NCBI GenBank assembly: GCA_005881995.1
Contig: VBHV01000646.1
Location: 1 to 16,274 of the forward strand
Origin: Chloroflexota bacterium
Lineage (GTDB): Bacteria; Chloroflexota; Ktedonobacteria; Ktedonobacterales; Ktedonobacteraceae
Length of the DNA: 16,274 bases
Direction of reading: 5' to 3'
Under the pieces are notes generated by a model. It did no database searches. It was not told where the DNA came from and saw only the letters and a program-made list of their open reading frames with translations. How positions within the stretch are numbered: the first letter of the stretch is position 1; each line of letters starts with the position of its first letter. The position numbers and the translations under genes are program-made. Shown in pieces: positions 13,923-16,274 of the stretch.

Positions 13923-13929
13923 GGGAGGT
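13923..13929 (+). promoter_or_regulatory. RBS of the TPR gene
   Basis: GGGAGGT lies 9 nt before ATG 13939 and rules out the upstream TTG at 13918, which would place the RBS inside the coding region. GGAGGT is fully complementary to ACCTCC in each 88-bp repeat. Confidence 0.7.
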
Positions 13930-13938
13930 ATTGCATTC

Positions 13939-15102
13939 ATGTCAGAGCCCGAAGATTTTGAACGGACACTCCGTCGTATTCGCCACTTGCTTGGGGAAGG
14001 ACAGGAAGAGATGGTGCTGGAACAGCTAGATGCTCTCCAAACCGATGATCCCCAACAACAACAGGAGATCACTTATGCCCGTGCCGAGTACTACACCAGG
14101 AAAGAGCAATGGGAGAAAGCGGTCCAGTATCTCGAACCCTTGTATACTACCCGCACTAACGAAGTAGATTGGAATGATGCAGACCATACCGAGCGCGAAC
14201 GCCGCGCGTATTACCTGCTCTGGCTTGGCAATGCCGCTGTGAATGTTTCGCGCTATCAAGATGCCTCCGAGCATTTCACTCAATGCTTGAAAATCCTTGA
14301 AAAACGAAGGGTACATCTTCCCACTGTGCGCATCAAGGCGCTCTGTGGACAAGGTATGACCTGCATCATGTTCGGCTTTTACGCGGTCGCTATTCAAAAT
14401 TACCAGGAGGCGTTGTCGGTTTGCACGAAGGAGAAGTTACTGGAGCGCCTGCGTGATGACGTGGCCGACATTTATTATGGACTGAGCGATGCCTACCGGC
14501 TTTTAGGAGATTTTGATTCCGCATACACTTGTGGGAAGACGGCCTTACAGATGTACAGGGACTTGCACGACAGATATATGGAATGTCGTGTACAAAATTT
14601 ACTTGGCAGGATTGCTTTCTCGTTGGGTGAACACCGAACGGCAGCTGACGATTATATGGAATCTCTCTCTATCGCCACTCTCGATAACCTGCCTGGCATG
14701 CAGCTTATCAATTTTATCGCGATGGCCGATTTGCGCCTGGCGGAGAATCGCCTGGACGAGGCGCATCGTTATTGCGAGCGTGCCCAGGAAGCCTCCATAC
14801 AGAAGCAGGACGATCACCAGATCTGCGGCATGATGTATATCGTAGCTGGAAAGATTGCAAAGGCGGAAGCGAAACAGGCACAGGGTCAGGAACGGTGCTT
14901 CCAGTTGCAAGAAGCCCTGGCTGCCTATCAAAAAGCAGAAGCCCATCTTACCCAGACGCAGGCGGCGGCACATCTTTCCGAACTGTACGGACGAATGGCA
15001 GAAACGTATGAAGCTCTAGAGAAGCCGGCGGAGGCCCTGGCCCACTGGAAATTGGCTTTTGATGCCGTGGCCACTGCTAAAGGAGCGGCAGCTTATAGAT
15101 AA
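13939..15102 (+). CDS. Tetratricopeptide-repeat protein
   Basis: A 387-residue, all-helical protein made of about eight TPR-like helix pairs, for example ARAEYYTRKEQWEKAVQYLE (47-66), LGNAAVNVSRYQDASEHFTQ (96-115), YGLSDAYRLLGDFDSAYTCG (180-199) and GRIAFSLGEHRTAADDYMES (223-242), with the usual small and aromatic residues at repeat positions. There is no signal peptide, membrane segment or enzyme domain, so it is a cytoplasmic scaffold or protein-binding partner; the partner is unknown. It resembles the TPR half of larger Chloroflexota signalling proteins but is complete here. Expression may be tuned by the duplicated leader element. It ends at a strong hairpin shared with meaB. Confidence 0.88.
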   Translation: MSEPEDFERTLRRIRHLLGEGQEEMVLEQLDALQTDDPQQQQEITYARAEYYTRKEQWEKAVQYLEPLYTTRTNEVDWNDADHTERERRAYYLLWLGNAAVNVSRYQDASEHFTQCLKILEKRRVHLPTVRIKALCGQGMTCIMFGFYAVAIQNYQEALSVCTKEKLLERLRDDVADIYYGLSDAYRLLGDFDSAYTCGKTALQMYRDLHDRYMECRVQNLLGRIAFSLGEHRTAADDYMESLSIATLDNLPGMQLINFIAMADLRLAENRLDEAHRYCERAQEASIQKQDDHQICGMMYIVAGKIAKAEAKQAQGQERCFQLQEALAAYQKAEAHLTQTQAAAHLSELYGRMAETYEALEKPAEALAHWKLAFDAVATAKGAAAYR

Positions 15103-15106
15103 GGTG

Positions 15107-15145
15107 TAGGGGCCAGCCAATGGACATTGCTGGCCCCTATGTTTT
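15107..15145. terminator. Strong hairpin shared by the convergent TPR and meaB genes
   Basis: TAGGGGCCAGC (15107-15117) pairs perfectly with GCTGGCCCCTA (15129-15139); AATG/CATT lengthen the stem past one bulged C. TTTT follows on the plus strand (15142-15145), so it serves the TPR gene best. The right arm contains the meaB stop codon. Confidence 0.75.
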
Positions 15146-16102
15146 CAATCCGATCTTCTCTTGTAGCTCGATTGCCACACTGTAGGGATCGCGGGTGCGC
15201 GTAGTGATATCTTCGATGAAGTTGAGCCACTCTTCTTCGGTCACTTCTCTCTTCAAGGCATTCACCATGGCATGTGCCAGTAACGCCTGCACTTCGCTGC
15301 GTACCTGGCGCTGCGCCCGCTGAGCGAGCATACCGCTCTCAACCAGGTAGGCGTGGTGCTGCTCGATAGCATCCGCCAGTTGCGTAATCCCCTGATCCTT
15401 GATAGCGGAAGTTTTGAGTACAGGAATACGCCAGTAAGGCTTCGATTTATCGTGTTGACGCCGCATAGGATCAAGGCTGAGGAGCATGGCAAGTTCCGCT
15501 ACGGTCTGATCTGCGCCCGGTTTGTCGGCCTTGCTCACCACAAAAATATCGGCGATTTCCAGGATGCCGGCCTTGATTGCCTGCACCTCGTCACCCATAC
15601 CAGGCGCGCTCACTACGAGCACAGTTTGAGCAGCGCGCATGACTTCGACTTCGGCCTGCCCGGTGCCTACTGTTTCAATGATGATGGGATTGTAGCCCGC
15701 AGCATCCATAGCGCGCACAACGTCGCGGGTTGAGGCTGAGAGTCCACCCACGCTGCCGCGACTAGCCATGCTGCGAATGAAGACATTGGGATCGCCCGCG
15801 AGTTCCATCATACGGATACGATCACCCAGTATCGCTCCCCCGCTAAAGGGGCTGCTGGGATCGACGGCCACCACGCCAACTTTTCTTTCACGCCGCCGCA
15901 GTTCGCGCACCAGGCGCGTCACCAGGGTACTTTTTCCTGCCCCTGGCGCGCCTGTCACACCTACGATGGCAGCGTTGCCAGCATGGAGATGCAGTTCTGC
16001 CAGGTACTGACGCGCGACGGGCGTATCATTTTCGATAAGCGTCACCATACGCGCCAGGGCGCGGCGATCACCGCTCAACAAACGTTCGACAATGTTTTGC
16101 AA
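15137..16102 (-). CDS. meaB: MeaB/ArgK-family GTPase, methylmalonyl-CoA mutase chaperone
   Basis: A 321-residue G3E-type GTPase of normal family length. P-loop GAPGAGKST (51-59), VAVDPSSPFSGGAILGDRIRM (78-98), SMASRGSVGGLS (111-122), ETVGTGQAEVEV (143-154) and the base-specific SKAD (190-193, where NKAD or SKAD is usual) appear in order. MeaB binds methylmalonyl-CoA mutase, uses GTP to control loading of adenosylcobalamin, and protects the mutase from inactivation. The start is a TTG (16102) with a poor Shine-Dalgarno (AGGTG); no better in-frame start exists before the upstream stop, and the protein begins right where family members do. The mutase C-terminus lies 89 bp upstream on the same strand, so the two are probably co-transcribed. 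Confidence 0.95.
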   Translation of the reverse strand: MQNIVERLLSGDRRALARMVTLIENDTPVARQYLAELHLHAGNAAIVGVTGAPGAGKSTLVTRLVRELRRRERKVGVVAVDPSSPFSGGAILGDRIRMMELAGDPNVFIRSMASRGSVGGLSASTRDVVRAMDAAGYNPIIIETVGTGQAEVEVMRAAQTVLVVSAPGMGDEVQAIKAGILEIADIFVVSKADKPGADQTVAELAMLLSLDPMRRQHDKSKPYWRIPVLKTSAIKDQGITQLADAIEQHHAYLVESGMLAQRAQRQVRSEVQALLAHAMVNALKREVTEEEWLNFIEDITTRTRDPYSVAIELQEKIGLKT

Positions 16103-16135
16103 GGCGCACCTACACTTGGCGAATCTTTTGCTAGC

Positions 16136-16181
16136 CAGCCTGCCAACGGACTGCGTCCTAGCCTACGGCTCAGGCAGGCTG
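16136..16181. repeat. Inverted repeat between the mutase and meaB genes
   Basis: CAGCCTGCC (16136-16144) and GGCAGGCTG (16173-16181) are perfect 9-bp arms. Inside is a small hairpin AGCC-TAC-GGCT (16160-16170). G/C-rich nested palindromes in an operon gap resemble REP-like dispersed elements or an mRNA stability hairpin. Confidence 0.6.
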
Positions 16182-16191
16182 CAAGAAACGA

Positions 16192-16274
16192 CTAAACAGC
16201 TTCTGTCAGGCGATCTGCCTGGATGTTGGAACGCACAAATTCAATAATTTCCTCTGTCTGAGTGCCTGGCCCAA
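16192..16274 (-). CDS. Methylmalonyl-CoA mutase cobalamin-binding subunit, C-terminal end only
   Basis: Only the last 27 codons are in the window: GPGTQTEEIIEFVRSNI, a short tail, then TAG at 16192-16194. 'FGPGT....I..yIr..' is the usual end of the B12-binding domain of methylmalonyl-CoA mutase, and the neighbouring meaB supports this. The mutase converts methylmalonyl-CoA and succinyl-CoA into each other. Whether the gene is a separate small subunit or the end of a full-length mutase cannot be seen. Confidence 0.72.
   Translation of the reverse strand, partial: GPGTQTEEIIEFVRSNIQADRLTEAV

Noticed and set aside
13793..14029. 78-codon frame running through the 88-bp duplication
   Set aside because: It is created by the repeat and runs into the TPR gene out of frame, with no RBS or family match.
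1..16274. tRNA, rRNA, riboswitch, or complete insertion sequence
   Set aside because: No cloverleaf with a T-loop, no rRNA stretch beyond the 11-nt anti-SD match, no known riboswitch core, and no transposase frame were seen by reading; a covariance-model search was not possible here.

Overview
The window looks like chromosomal DNA of a heterotrophic, multi-domain-rich Gram-positive-type bacterium. My best guess is Chloroflexota, class Ktedonobacteria. This is inferred from the mix of STAND-type NTPases, MocR and PadR regulators, a YvcK/CofD protein, TPR proteins and a B12-dependent methylmalonyl-CoA mutase/MeaB pair, not from a marker gene. No rRNA, tRNA, transposase or CRISPR array was found.

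Left part (1-6100), visibly richer in A/T and the most unusual. A kinase of the aminoglycoside phosphotransferase fold enters from the left edge and meets, tail to tail with a 32-bp overlap, a two-gene operon on the minus strand. The first gene of that operon (2245-5727) encodes a 1160-residue protein with the whole RelA/SpoT architecture: pseudo-HD, pseudo-synthetase, TGS, helical, zinc-finger-like and ACT domains. Both catalytic heads have lost key residues, and a STAND-type NTPase with a C-terminal winged helix is fused behind them. The second gene (615-2225) encodes a related NTPase carrying an OmpR/PhoB-type winged helix. A divergent gene (6093-6806) encodes a sigma-70-like protein with an odd region 4. 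Both divergent promoters have a perfect inverted repeat over the -10 region. This looks like a stress-sensing or defence-like signalling module; its function is inferred.

Middle part (6.8-11.5 kb). A MocR/PdxR-type GntR-aminotransferase regulator is divergent from a run of three plus-strand genes: an eIF-2B-like (IF-2B superfamily) protein, a gamma-glutamylcyclotransferase-like domain fused to four membrane segments, and a GYD-domain protein. CCAAT/ATACCA repeats surround the MocR promoter and suggest autoregulation.

Right part (11.5-16.3 kb). yvcK (minus) is divergent from a PadR-family regulator (plus) with a duplicated Gly/Arg/His/Phe-rich N-terminal extension. Two CGATATATCG operators sit in face-to-face promoters shared by the two genes. 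A TPR protein follows, preceded by a perfect 88-bp tandem duplication in its presumed leader; each copy carries an anti-Shine-Dalgarno-like sequence able to pair with the gene's own RBS. It converges on meaB through a shared strong hairpin. Upstream of meaB, at the right edge, is the C-terminal end of a methylmalonyl-CoA mutase cobalamin-binding subunit.
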